18,489 nt of DNA from Rhodobacteraceae bacterium UBA3069 (GTDB lineage: Bacteria > Pseudomonadota > Alphaproteobacteria > Rhodobacterales > Rhodobacteraceae): contig DFBX01000066.1 of assembly GCA_002366795.1 (NCBI GenBank), positions 1 through 18,489 of the forward strand, in the 5' to 3' direction. Positions 7,305-13,716 of the stretch are shown here, piece by piece. Both the position numbers and the translations under genes were made by a program. Below the pieces are notes generated by a model, which was not told the origin of the DNA, made no database searches, and saw nothing but the letters and a program-made list of their open reading frames with translations. The stretch's first letter is position 1. The number at the start of each line of letters is the position of its first letter.

Positions 7305-8192
7305 TCAACCCTCCCGCTTTTTCATGCGCGGATCCAGAAGATCGCGCGCGGTATCGCCAAGAAGGTTGATCGCCAGAATGCATAGCGACAGGAGCAATCC
7401 CGGCCAGAAAATCAGCCCCGGCTTGATCTGGAAATATGTCCGCCCCTCGGCCATGATATTGCCCCAGGTCGGTATCTCGGTCGAAACGCCCGCGCCAAGG
7501 AAGCTGAGTATCGCTTCGATCAGGATTGCAGAGGCGCAAATATAAGTACCCTGCACGATCAGCGGGGCAAAGGTGTTTGGCATCAGGTGCTGGATCAGGA
7601 TCTTTGGCATAGACGAGCCAAGCGCGATGGCCGCCTCGACATAGGGTTCCTCGCGCGCGGACAGAACGACCGATCTGACAAGGCGCACAACGCGCGGCAC
7701 CTCAGGCACGGTGATGGCGATGATAACGGAGCTGAGGCTGGGCCCGTTCAGCGCCACCAGCGCAATCGCCAGAAGGATCGCGGGGATCGCCATGAGGCTG
7801 TCCATGATCCGCATGATCACGCCGTCTGCCGCACGAAAAAAGCCCGCGACAAGGCCGATGAACAGGCCCACGGCAACGCTGACCACCGCGGCGCCCACAC
7901 CGATCAACAGCGACACCCGCCCGCCTGTCATCACACGGCTGAACATGTCGCGGCCATACGGGTCAGTGCCCAGCAGATGCGTCTCGGACGGGGGTTTGAG
8001 CCGCGCCATGGCATCCATCGAAAGCGGATCGTAGGGCACATAGAACGGTGCGAAAACCGAAGCCAATACAATGGCGACCAGGATTGCGACCGCGATCATC
8101 GGGCCGACGCCGATGCGCGCCCCTGCTGGCAGGGAAAAGAGGCCGGTCAACACCTGAAAGGCGCTTTGGCGCTGGGTAGGGATCTCTGTCAT
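7305..8192 (-). CDS. Dipeptide ABC transporter permease, DppC-like
   Basis: This 295-residue inner-membrane permease belongs to the Dpp/Opp class. An N-terminal membrane segment (about 29-50) is followed by the hallmark HLLGTDPYGRDMFSRVMTGG region (near 73-92). Several transmembrane helices and the EAA coupling loop, EEPYVEAAIALGSS, follow. The length is standard for DppC/OppC. It pairs with the DppB-like permease encoded just upstream, whose stop is one base before this ATG (TGAcATG). AAGGAT serves as the ribosome-binding site inside the end of the preceding gene. The substrate is not specified by the permease, but a short peptide or peptide-like compound is expected from the class. Confidence 0.93.
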   Translation of the reverse strand: MTEIPTQRQSAFQVLTGLFSLPAGARIGVGPMIAVAILVAIVLASVFAPFYVPYDPLSMDAMARLKPPSETHLLGTDPYGRDMFSRVMTGGRVSLLIGVGAAVVSVAVGLFIGLVAGFFRAADGVIMRIMDSLMAIPAILLAIALVALNGPSLSSVIIAITVPEVPRVVRLVRSVVLSAREEPYVEAAIALGSSMPKILIQHLMPNTFAPLIVQGTYICASAILIEAILSFLGAGVSTEIPTWGNIMAEGRTYFQIKPGLIFWPGLLLSLCILAINLLGDTARDLLDPRMKKREG

Positions 8193-8193
8193 G

Positions 8194-9135
8194 TCAGTAT
8201 CGGATCCTTGGGTCGAAGAATGAATAGGAAACGTCTACGATCAGGTTCACAAAGACGTAGATGCCCGCGGTTAGCAGGATCATCGCCTGAATCACCGGAT
8301 AATCGCGGGCGAGAATGGCATCGACGGTCAGTCGGCCAATGCCTGGAATGTTGAACACGCTTTCCGTGACCACCACGCCGGAAATCAACAGCGCAAAGCC
8401 CGTTCCGATGATCGTCAGGATCGGAACCGCCGCATTGCGCAGCGCATGACGGAACAGCACGACGTTTTCGCGCACGCCCTTGGCGCGGGCGGTGCGGATG
8501 TAATCCTCGCCCAGCACTTCAAGCATCGAGGCCCGCGTCATCCGGGCGATCAATGCGATGTAGATCGTGGCAAGCGTCAGCGACGGCAAGATCGCGCGGG
8601 AAAAGAACGCGCCGAACCCGGCCGAGGGATCCTTGTAGCCCTGCACCGGCACCCAGCGCAGTTCGATCGCGAAAATCTGGATCAGGATATAGCCGATGAC
8701 GAAGACCGGCACCGAAAATCCAAGCACCGAAAAGGACATGACAAGGAAATCGACCCAGGTCCGATGACGCCAAGCGGCCAGCACCCCCATCGGCACGGCC
8801 AGAAGAACCGAAATGGTGATGGTCATCAGGGCAATATTGATCGTCGGCCCGATCCGGTCGCCAAGCATTCCGGCAACCGAGGTGTTGGACAAAAGAGACG
8901 TGCCAAGATCGCCGCGCAAAAGCTGGCCCGCCCAAGTCGCGAATTGCACGATCAACGGATCGTTCAGGCCAAGCCGGTCGCGAATACGTTCAAGTTGCGC
9001 CGGCGTGGCGGCATCGCCAGCAAGGATCGCGGCGGGATCGCCCGGCGTAAGGCGCAGCAAAAGGAAGACAAAGATCGCAACGATCACCATCACCGGGATC
9101 GTGGCCAATACGCGCTTCAAAATATAGAGAAACAT
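8194..9135 (-). CDS. Dipeptide ABC transporter permease, DppB-like
   Basis: This 313-residue inner-membrane permease has the DppB/OppB signature. An N-terminal YILKRVLATIPVM helix is followed by LRLTPGDPAAI, the LGLNDPL segment and the EAA loop GEDYIRTARAKG with the following RHALRNA. It ends in FFDPRIRY, typical of the family. Six or so transmembrane segments are evident. Ribosome-binding site AAGGAG lies about 10 nt before ATG. A strong hairpin (9175-9200) separates it from the binding-protein gene upstream, so its expression may be lower than that of the binding protein. Confidence 0.93.
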   Translation of the reverse strand: MFLYILKRVLATIPVMVIVAIFVFLLLRLTPGDPAAILAGDAATPAQLERIRDRLGLNDPLIVQFATWAGQLLRGDLGTSLLSNTSVAGMLGDRIGPTINIALMTITISVLLAVPMGVLAAWRHRTWVDFLVMSFSVLGFSVPVFVIGYILIQIFAIELRWVPVQGYKDPSAGFGAFFSRAILPSLTLATIYIALIARMTRASMLEVLGEDYIRTARAKGVRENVVLFRHALRNAAVPILTIIGTGFALLISGVVVTESVFNIPGIGRLTVDAILARDYPVIQAMILLTAGIYVFVNLIVDVSYSFFDPRIRY

Positions 9136-9174
9136 GCTTCAGGCTCTCCTTGCCATCATGTGTCCGGACAGGTT

Positions 9175-9200
9175 GAAGGGCGCGACGTGGCGCGCCCTTC
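9175..9200 (-). promoter_or_regulatory. Intercistronic stem-loop between binding protein and permease genes
   Basis: GAAGGGCGCG (9175-9184) and CGCGCCCTTC (9191-9200) form a perfect 10-bp GC-rich stem with a 6-nt loop, ACGTGG. It starts 8 bp past the end of the binding-protein gene. No T-tract follows it on the minus strand, so it is not a classic terminator. In many ABC operons such a structure protects the upstream binding-protein mRNA from 3' exonucleases or partly attenuates transcription, giving excess binding protein over permease. That role is inferred here. Confidence 0.65.
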
Positions 9201-9208
9201 GCGGCGGA

Positions 9209-10819
9209 TTATTCCGCTTCTTTGGTCATATTCCAGAAGACCGGCACCGGCGACGGGATCATGTTCTGAATCGTGTTCCGACGCGCCTGGGGAATGATGT
9301 ATTCACCCATCATGATGTAGTTCACGTTGTCCATCACATGCTTCTGGATCTTCACCGCCACCTCTTTCTGTTCGGCGGCCCCTTCTGCTGCCACGAAGTC
9401 GGCGCGCAGCTGTTCGATCTCGGGGTCGGTCGGCCAGCCGAACCATGCGTCATCGCCACGGCCATTGACCATGACGTTGATCAGCGGGTCCGAGATTTCA
9501 GGAACCATCCAGTTGGTGAAGAACATGTTCCAGCCACCTTCGGACACCGGATTTTGCTGGGCGCGGCGCTGCACGACCGACTGCCAGTCCATGGACTGCA
9601 TATCAACTTCGAAGCCCGCTTCGCGCAGGGCTTGCGCCGCCACAACCGGCTGGTTGATCAGGCTGATCACGTCGGTCGGGGCCATCAGGACAATGGGCGT
9701 GCCGTCGTATCCGGCTTCTTCCAGCAGGGCCTTGGCCTTTTCGATATTCGCACCGCCGGTCAGATCCTCGGACCCGGTTTCATCGCCCAGCGGGGTCGAG
9801 CAACCGAAGATAGCCCCGCACACGTTGTAATACGCCGGATCACCCTGCATCGTTGCCAGCATGGACTGTTGGTCCAGCGCGGCCATCGCGGCCTGGCGGA
9901 CCAGCCTGTTGTCAAACGGGGGGAGAAGGTGGTTCGGACGGCCGATGGTGACGTATCCCAACTCATCACGTTTTTCGACCGTGACATTGGGATTGCTGGC
10001 AACGATCGGCATCAAGTCGATCTGCACCTGTTCAAGGTAATCGATTTCGCCCGCAGACAGGGCATTCAGCGCGGTCAGCGCATCGGGCATCGTGGTCCAG
10101 ACCACCTTGTCCACGTTCACGACCTTGCCGCCCGCCATCCAGGAGGCCGCTTCGTCGCGCGGCACGTAGCCGTCGAATTTTTCATATGTCACCGAAACGC
10201 CTGGCTCGTATTCCTCTTGCTGGAACACGAAAGGGCCCGATCCGATATATTCGGTGATCGTTTCGTCAGACGATGTCGCCGCGACCCGCGCGGGCATAAT
10301 GAACGGCGGCACCGCCGACTGCTTGGAAATCACGTCCAGCAAGGGCGCAAAAGGTTTGCTTAGCGTCCAGACGATTGTCTTTTCATCCGGTGCCTCAAGG
10401 CTTGCAGTCACGTCAAAGATCAACTGGCCGCCTGAATCCTTTTTGCCCCAACGGCCAAGCGAGGCAACGACATCGGCACCGGTCACCGGCGCACCGTCGT
10501 GGAACGTCAATCCGTCACGCAGTGTGAACGTATAAACAAGGCCATCGTCAGAAATTTCCCAGCTGGCCATCTGAGGCTGCGGGGCAAAGTTTTCGTCCAC
10601 TGCCGTCAGAACATCATAGATCATATAGCCGTGGTTGCGCGTGATATGCGCGGTGGTGATCACCGGGTCCAGCACACGCAGGCCCGAATGCATCACCGCG
10701 GTGATGGTGGTTTCATCCTCTTGTGCGGAAAGGGCAGCAGGCGCCATAAGCGCCGTGCCAGTCAGCAGAGCCGCGGCCAGACCGCGGGAGTTTCTCAGTG
10801 CAGATCTCAAAGTCAGCAT
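9209..10819 (-). CDS. Family 5 solute-binding protein, peptide ABC transporter
   Basis: This 536-residue periplasmic binding protein of the DppA/OppA type (SBP_bac_5) captures the substrate for the ABC transporter encoded downstream. The N-terminus is a clear signal peptide: a positively charged start (LRSALRNSRG), a hydrophobic core (LAAALLTGTALMAPA) and an Ala-rich cleavage region (ALSA then QED, near residue 32). Family features follow: VLDPVITTAHITRNHGYMIYD near the N-terminus, LRDGLTFHDGAPVTGADVVAS and the FDNRLVRQAAMAALD segment. The ATG overlaps the M81 stop (ATGCTGA). Only a weak GGGAAA precedes it, so it may depend on translation of the upstream gene. The 0.07-kb gap downstream carries a strong hairpin. 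Ligand cannot be read from the sequence; peptides are the class default. Confidence 0.93.
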   Translation of the reverse strand: MLTLRSALRNSRGLAAALLTGTALMAPAALSAQEDETTITAVMHSGLRVLDPVITTAHITRNHGYMIYDVLTAVDENFAPQPQMASWEISDDGLVYTFTLRDGLTFHDGAPVTGADVVASLGRWGKKDSGGQLIFDVTASLEAPDEKTIVWTLSKPFAPLLDVISKQSAVPPFIMPARVAATSSDETITEYIGSGPFVFQQEEYEPGVSVTYEKFDGYVPRDEAASWMAGGKVVNVDKVVWTTMPDALTALNALSAGEIDYLEQVQIDLMPIVASNPNVTVEKRDELGYVTIGRPNHLLPPFDNRLVRQAAMAALDQQSMLATMQGDPAYYNVCGAIFGCSTPLGDETGSEDLTGGANIEKAKALLEEAGYDGTPIVLMAPTDVISLINQPVVAAQALREAGFEVDMQSMDWQSVVQRRAQQNPVSEGGWNMFFTNWMVPEISDPLINVMVNGRGDDAWFGWPTDPEIEQLRADFVAAEGAAEQKEVAVKIQKHVMDNVNYIMMGEYIIPQARRNTIQNMIPSPVPVFWNMTKEAE

Positions 10820-12435
10820 ATCTGTTTCCCATGTTGGTTTTCGGTTTGGTGATATTGGAGCGCGGCAGCTTTCCCGCCGGGCTCGGGGCGCCCCGTATCG
10901 GCACGCACGGTCGCAAATTCAGGACCGTTCGGGGACAGTCGCAACCCCGGACGCAACCGCGTGAACGGCAGGTCGGCAGGGTTGAACGGCATTGGTCCGG
11001 GCGCACATGCAACGATGATACCGCGCGCAATCGGCGCAAAATCGGCCCGGAAATGAGTGGAGCTTTTCACGACAAGGATCGCCTGCTCCTCGGGGATCAC
11101 ACCGGCAAAGCGAAACATCTCGCGGTCCGCCATCTGGGCGATCTGGCTTGTCACAACCACGCGCACGCCACCGATCCGCAAACAGGCCGACCCGCCAAGA
11201 TCCAGCCGCGTGCCACCATAGTATGGGCCGGTGGCATGCAGCTTTCCGTCAGACACGCTTTCAACGACTGCCTCGACCACGACGGGGGTATCATCGGGCA
11301 GGCCGTGATGGCCGCCGATGCGAAACTCGGCGCTGGCACCCTGGCCTAGTCGGTGCGCCATTTGCGCCGCATCCGGATCGACAATCAGGCCGATCGCCGC
11401 GCCATCGACATCCGCCTCGATCAGCGCGCGTAGCATTCCGGTGGTGGCAGACACGCCGCCCGCCCCCGGATTGTCCTGCGTATCGGCGATGACCACCGGC
11501 CCATGCCCGCCCAGACCCGACAAACGTCTGGCTTCGGCCACGGCTTCGCCCGGTGTAAACGTCACATTTTCGAACCCCGGCTCGGCGGCTTCATATGCGG
11601 CGGCAATGGCACGGGCAGCATCGTCCGCGGCCGCTTGCGAAGCTGCCAGCGCAATCGCGGTCGGTCCGCAATCTGCAATATCCGCCGCGGGAAAGCCCAT
11701 GAACAAAGAGGCAGACAGCACGCCCTCTCCCTCTCCCTCTCCCTCTCCCTCTCCCTCTCCCTCGATCGCGGTCAGCCCGGAATAAAGTTCCCGCGCGGGG
11801 GAAAAGTCGGTGGACTGAAACGGGATCGGAACAAGATACGACATGCGCCGGAACGCCTTTGCCGGACGCGTTCCCGTTGTCATCATGTGATCCAGCAGCC
11901 TGGCCGCCGCCGCGCCGGTCGCGGCCATGTCCACATGCGGATAGGTGCGAAACCCGACCAGAGCATCGACCACATCCACGAAGGATTCAGAAATGTTACC
12001 ATGCAGATCAAGCGCCGCCGAAATCGGAACGCCCGGTCCGACCGCCTCGCGCACTCGGCGCGCGATCTCGCCCTCGCCATCGTCAAGATGATCGGCCACC
12101 ATGGCGCCATGCAGGTCCAGAAAGACCCCGTCGAGCGGTCCCGCAAGGCGCAGACCGGCAACGATTTCTTCAGCGATATGTTCGAACGCTTCGCGGGTCA
12201 CCGGTGCCGAAGGGATCGCACCGGCCCAAAGCACCGGAACCAGTTCCCATCCCAGCGCCTGCGCGACGGTGAACGCACCGGCGATGCCAAGGTTCACACC
12301 GCGGACGGCATCGGCCATGTCCGCACCTTGCACCATGGGCACATACCCCCCGCCACGCCGGAACGCTTCTAGGTCGGCAGGCGACGGGGCAAATGTATTC
12401 GTTTCGTGAAGAAAGCCAGCAAAAGCGACCCTCAT
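10813..12435 (-). CDS. M81 family metallopeptidase, microcystinase C (MlrC)-like
   Basis: This 540-residue protein carries the two domains of the M81 family, whose named member MlrC cleaves linearised microcystin products. Residues that look like metal ligands or catalytic groups are His10-Glu11 in GFLHETNTF, Asp107/His109 in FLDLHGAM, Asp143/His145 in LDLHGN, and His167/Asp169 in RTYPHVDM. The C-terminal MlrC domain contains DTQDNPGAGG. No signal peptide is seen, so it acts in the cytoplasm. Residues 225-238 are seven Glu-Gly repeats encoded by a hexanucleotide tract. They extend what looks like a loop where relatives usually have one or two such residues. GGAAGG precedes the ATG at 12435. 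It is the first gene of the operon and diverges from an IclR regulator. Many M81 members occur without any link to microcystin, so the substrate is open. Confidence 0.9.
   Translation of the reverse strand: MRVAFAGFLHETNTFAPSPADLEAFRRGGGYVPMVQGADMADAVRGVNLGIAGAFTVAQALGWELVPVLWAGAIPSAPVTREAFEHIAEEIVAGLRLAGPLDGVFLDLHGAMVADHLDDGEGEIARRVREAVGPGVPISAALDLHGNISESFVDVVDALVGFRTYPHVDMAATGAAAARLLDHMMTTGTRPAKAFRRMSYLVPIPFQSTDFSPARELYSGLTAIEGEGEGEGEGEGEGVLSASLFMGFPAADIADCGPTAIALAASQAAADDAARAIAAAYEAAEPGFENVTFTPGEAVAEARRLSGLGGHGPVVIADTQDNPGAGGVSATTGMLRALIEADVDGAAIGLIVDPDAAQMAHRLGQGASAEFRIGGHHGLPDDTPVVVEAVVESVSDGKLHATGPYYGGTRLDLGGSACLRIGGVRVVVTSQIAQMADREMFRFAGVIPEEQAILVVKSSTHFRADFAPIARGIIVACAPGPMPFNPADLPFTRLRPGLRLSPNGPEFATVRADTGRPEPGGKAAALQYHQTENQHGKQIC
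11723..11763. repeat. Hexanucleotide tandem repeat (CCCTCT)6.8 inside the M81 gene
   Basis: Six perfect CCCTCT units are followed by CCCTC, 41 bp in all. On the coding strand this is GGGAGA repeated with seven GGG runs and 3-nt loops, which satisfies the usual G-quadruplex pattern several times over. It encodes seven Glu-Gly pairs. Slippage by whole units would add or remove two residues without a frameshift. The GAGGGAGAGG stretches also resemble repeated Shine-Dalgarno sequences inside the message. Confidence 0.95.
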
Positions 12436-12487
12436 TTCAGCTTCCCTTCCATGTCCGGCCCTAGATGCGACTATGTCAGAAATCGCC

Positions 12488-12516
12488 TTGTGTATTGCCA
12501 GTCGATACAGTTATAT
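12488..12516 (+). promoter_or_regulatory. Candidate IclR gene promoter
   Basis: TTGTGT (12488-12493) and TTATAT (12511-12516) are separated by 17 bp. The -10 element lies about 54 bp before the IclR start. On the opposite strand TATAAC (12510-12515) with TGGAAA (12534-12539) at 18-bp spacing could serve the divergent operon. Both -10 elements would fall inside the palindrome at 12503-12518. The matches to consensus are partial, and Rhodobacteraceae promoters are often poor matches. Confidence 0.4.
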
Positions 12517-12518
12517 CG
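12503..12518. promoter_or_regulatory. Candidate IclR operator palindrome
   Basis: CGATA (12503-12507) and TATCG (12514-12518) form a perfect 5-6-5 inverted repeat in the 134-bp divergent region between the M81-led operon and the IclR gene. It overlaps the best -10 candidates on both strands. IclR proteins commonly bind short palindromes between their own gene and a divergent catabolic operon. Binding here is inferred from position and symmetry only. Confidence 0.45.
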
Positions 12519-12569
12519 TACTACGAGCGTAAGTTTCCATTTATAGATTCGTCAAGCCAGAGGTAATCA

Positions 12570-13379
12570 ATGTCGAGCATTCTTCGCGCCGATCCGGCCA
12601 CAGCGATCAATTTTCAGGCAGAAGACGATCCGCTTTTCGTGCGGGCAGCGGGCCGGACCATGCAGGTGCTAGGGGCATTCCATCATGCCAATGGTCCCCT
12701 CAGCCTGTCCGAAATCGCCAAACGTGCGGCGATCGACAGATCGGCGGCGCAGCGGTTGATCCACACCTTGATGACACTGGGCTATATCCGCCGCAGCGCC
12801 GACAATCGCGGCTATTTGCCCGGCATCCGCCTGCTTGATCACACGCTGGACCTGTTGCGGCTTGATCCGGTTGTGCAAAAGGCGACGCCGGTCCTGCTTG
12901 AACTGCGCAAGAACATCCGCGAACGGGTCGATTTCAGCCTCTACGACCAGACACGCTTGATATACGCGCTGCGGATGCAAAGTAAGCGCGAAACCTTTTA
13001 CGCGACGCTGGTGGGCCACAGTGTTCCCGTCTATTGCACGGCCGGGGGCCGCGCGGTTCTTGCATCCCTACCCGAAGATGACGCGCGCGATATCGTGATG
13101 CACAGCGCACACCATGCCTATACGTCGAAAACCGAAACCGATCCCGATGCGATCATGGCACTGGTCGCAAAGGCCGGTAGCGATGGCTATGCAGTGGTGA
13201 TCGACGAATTCGTTCAGGGCGAGGTGGCGATCGGCGTGGCCGTGACCGGGCGCGACGGCCTACCCTTGGGCGCGATTCACGTTGCCGGATCACTGTCCGA
13301 ATGGACACCCGAGGACTTCGAACGCCTTGCGGCACCCTTGGCAACCGAAGCCGCGCGGGCCATCATCGGCAGCCTGTGA
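12570..13379 (+). CDS. IclR family transcriptional regulator
   Basis: This 269-residue regulator has the IclR layout. An N-terminal winged helix-turn-helix lies at about residues 22-85, including LSLSEIAKRAAIDRSAAQRLIHTL, followed by the YIRRS..NRGYLPG wing. A C-terminal effector-binding domain lies at about 95-265, with the family segments VYCTAGGRAVLA and GYAVVIDEFVQGEVAIGVAV. AGAGG lies 7 nt before ATG 12570. The gene is divergent from the eight-gene peptide operon and is the natural candidate for its local regulator, sensing either the imported substrate or a breakdown product. It ends facing the MacAB-type permease gene. A role in controlling the efflux genes cannot be excluded. Confidence 0.93.
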   Translation: MSSILRADPATAINFQAEDDPLFVRAAGRTMQVLGAFHHANGPLSLSEIAKRAAIDRSAAQRLIHTLMTLGYIRRSADNRGYLPGIRLLDHTLDLLRLDPVVQKATPVLLELRKNIRERVDFSLYDQTRLIYALRMQSKRETFYATLVGHSVPVYCTAGGRAVLASLPEDDARDIVMHSAHHAYTSKTETDPDAIMALVAKAGSDGYAVVIDEFVQGEVAIGVAVTGRDGLPLGAIHVAGSLSEWTPEDFERLAAPLATEAARAIIGSL

Positions 13380-13443
13380 TCCGCGCAGTCGCTACGGAAC
13401 CGAACCAGCCAAGTGGTCGCGCCCGAATCTTTCGCTGGGAACG

Positions 13444-13470
13444 GGCTTTGTTGCGTGAATCAGAAAGGTG
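13444..13470. mobile_element. Possible IS5-family terminal remnant
   Basis: GGCTTTGTTGCGTGAATCAG near 13444 resembles the outer terminal inverted repeat of IS5-family (IS903-like) elements, which begin GGCTTTGTTG and continue with an A/T-rich AATC motif. No transposase reading frame follows and I find no matching opposite end in the window, so only one end, if any, survives. This rests on recalled end sequences and is tentative. Confidence 0.3.
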
Positions 13471-13492
13471 ATGGCCCCAAGCCATCTCCGAC

Positions 13493-13532
13493 GGTCCAAA
13501 CTGCGGGACAAATCTATCCCGGTTGGTGGACC
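13493..13532. terminator. Imperfect stem-loop between convergent genes
   Basis: GGTCCA (13493-13498) pairs with TGGACC (13527-13532), and CGGGA (13504-13508) pairs with TCCCG (13517-13521). A 5-nt internal loop separates the two stems, and the apical loop is CAAATCTA. The structure lies between the convergent IclR and efflux genes, where termination in both directions is expected, but no T-tract flanks it. It could equally be part of decayed IS sequence. Confidence 0.35.
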
Positions 13533-13716
13533 GCTTTCAGAGGGGCATTCTAGGGGCGGTGCCTCCAAGCACTGTTTGTCAATCAATCACATCAGATCGG
13601 GGTTCTTCGGGATCGACAGCAAAACACATTGCTTGCCAGCAGACAGAGCCGGCAATTCATTTCACTTGAACCAAACCATATTCAGATCACCTTGATGGCT
13701 TCGGCACCAAACGCCC

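Larger units (their letters stand above)
13380..13716. other. Gene-free stretch between convergent genes
   Basis: These 337 bases separate the ends of the IclR gene and the MacB-type permease gene. No plausible gene is present. The stretch contains a possible IS end remnant near 13444 and a stem-loop at 13493-13532; both are listed separately. The remainder, 13533-13716, shows nothing I can name. Confidence 0.5.

Noticed and set aside
5679..7385. 568-codon plus-strand open frame opposite the fused ATPase gene
   Set aside because: It is the antisense shadow of a gene with full ABC motifs. The translation is His/Gln/Arg-rich without any family motif, as expected from GC-rich codon bias.
9134..10363. 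409-codon plus-strand open frame opposite the binding-protein gene
   Set aside because: It is an antisense shadow. The minus-strand product has a signal peptide and family 5 binding-protein motifs, while the plus-strand translation is low-complexity His/Arg-rich.
11723..11763. CRISPR or minisatellite array
   Set aside because: The units are 6 bp with no spacers and lie in frame inside a conserved gene, so it is a simple coding microsatellite.
10813..12435. A microcystin degradation (mlr) cluster
   Set aside because: Only an M81 (MlrC-like) member is present. No MlrA-type membrane protease or MlrB-type beta-lactamase-fold peptidase is in the window, and M81 proteins are widespread in bacteria that do not degrade microcystin.
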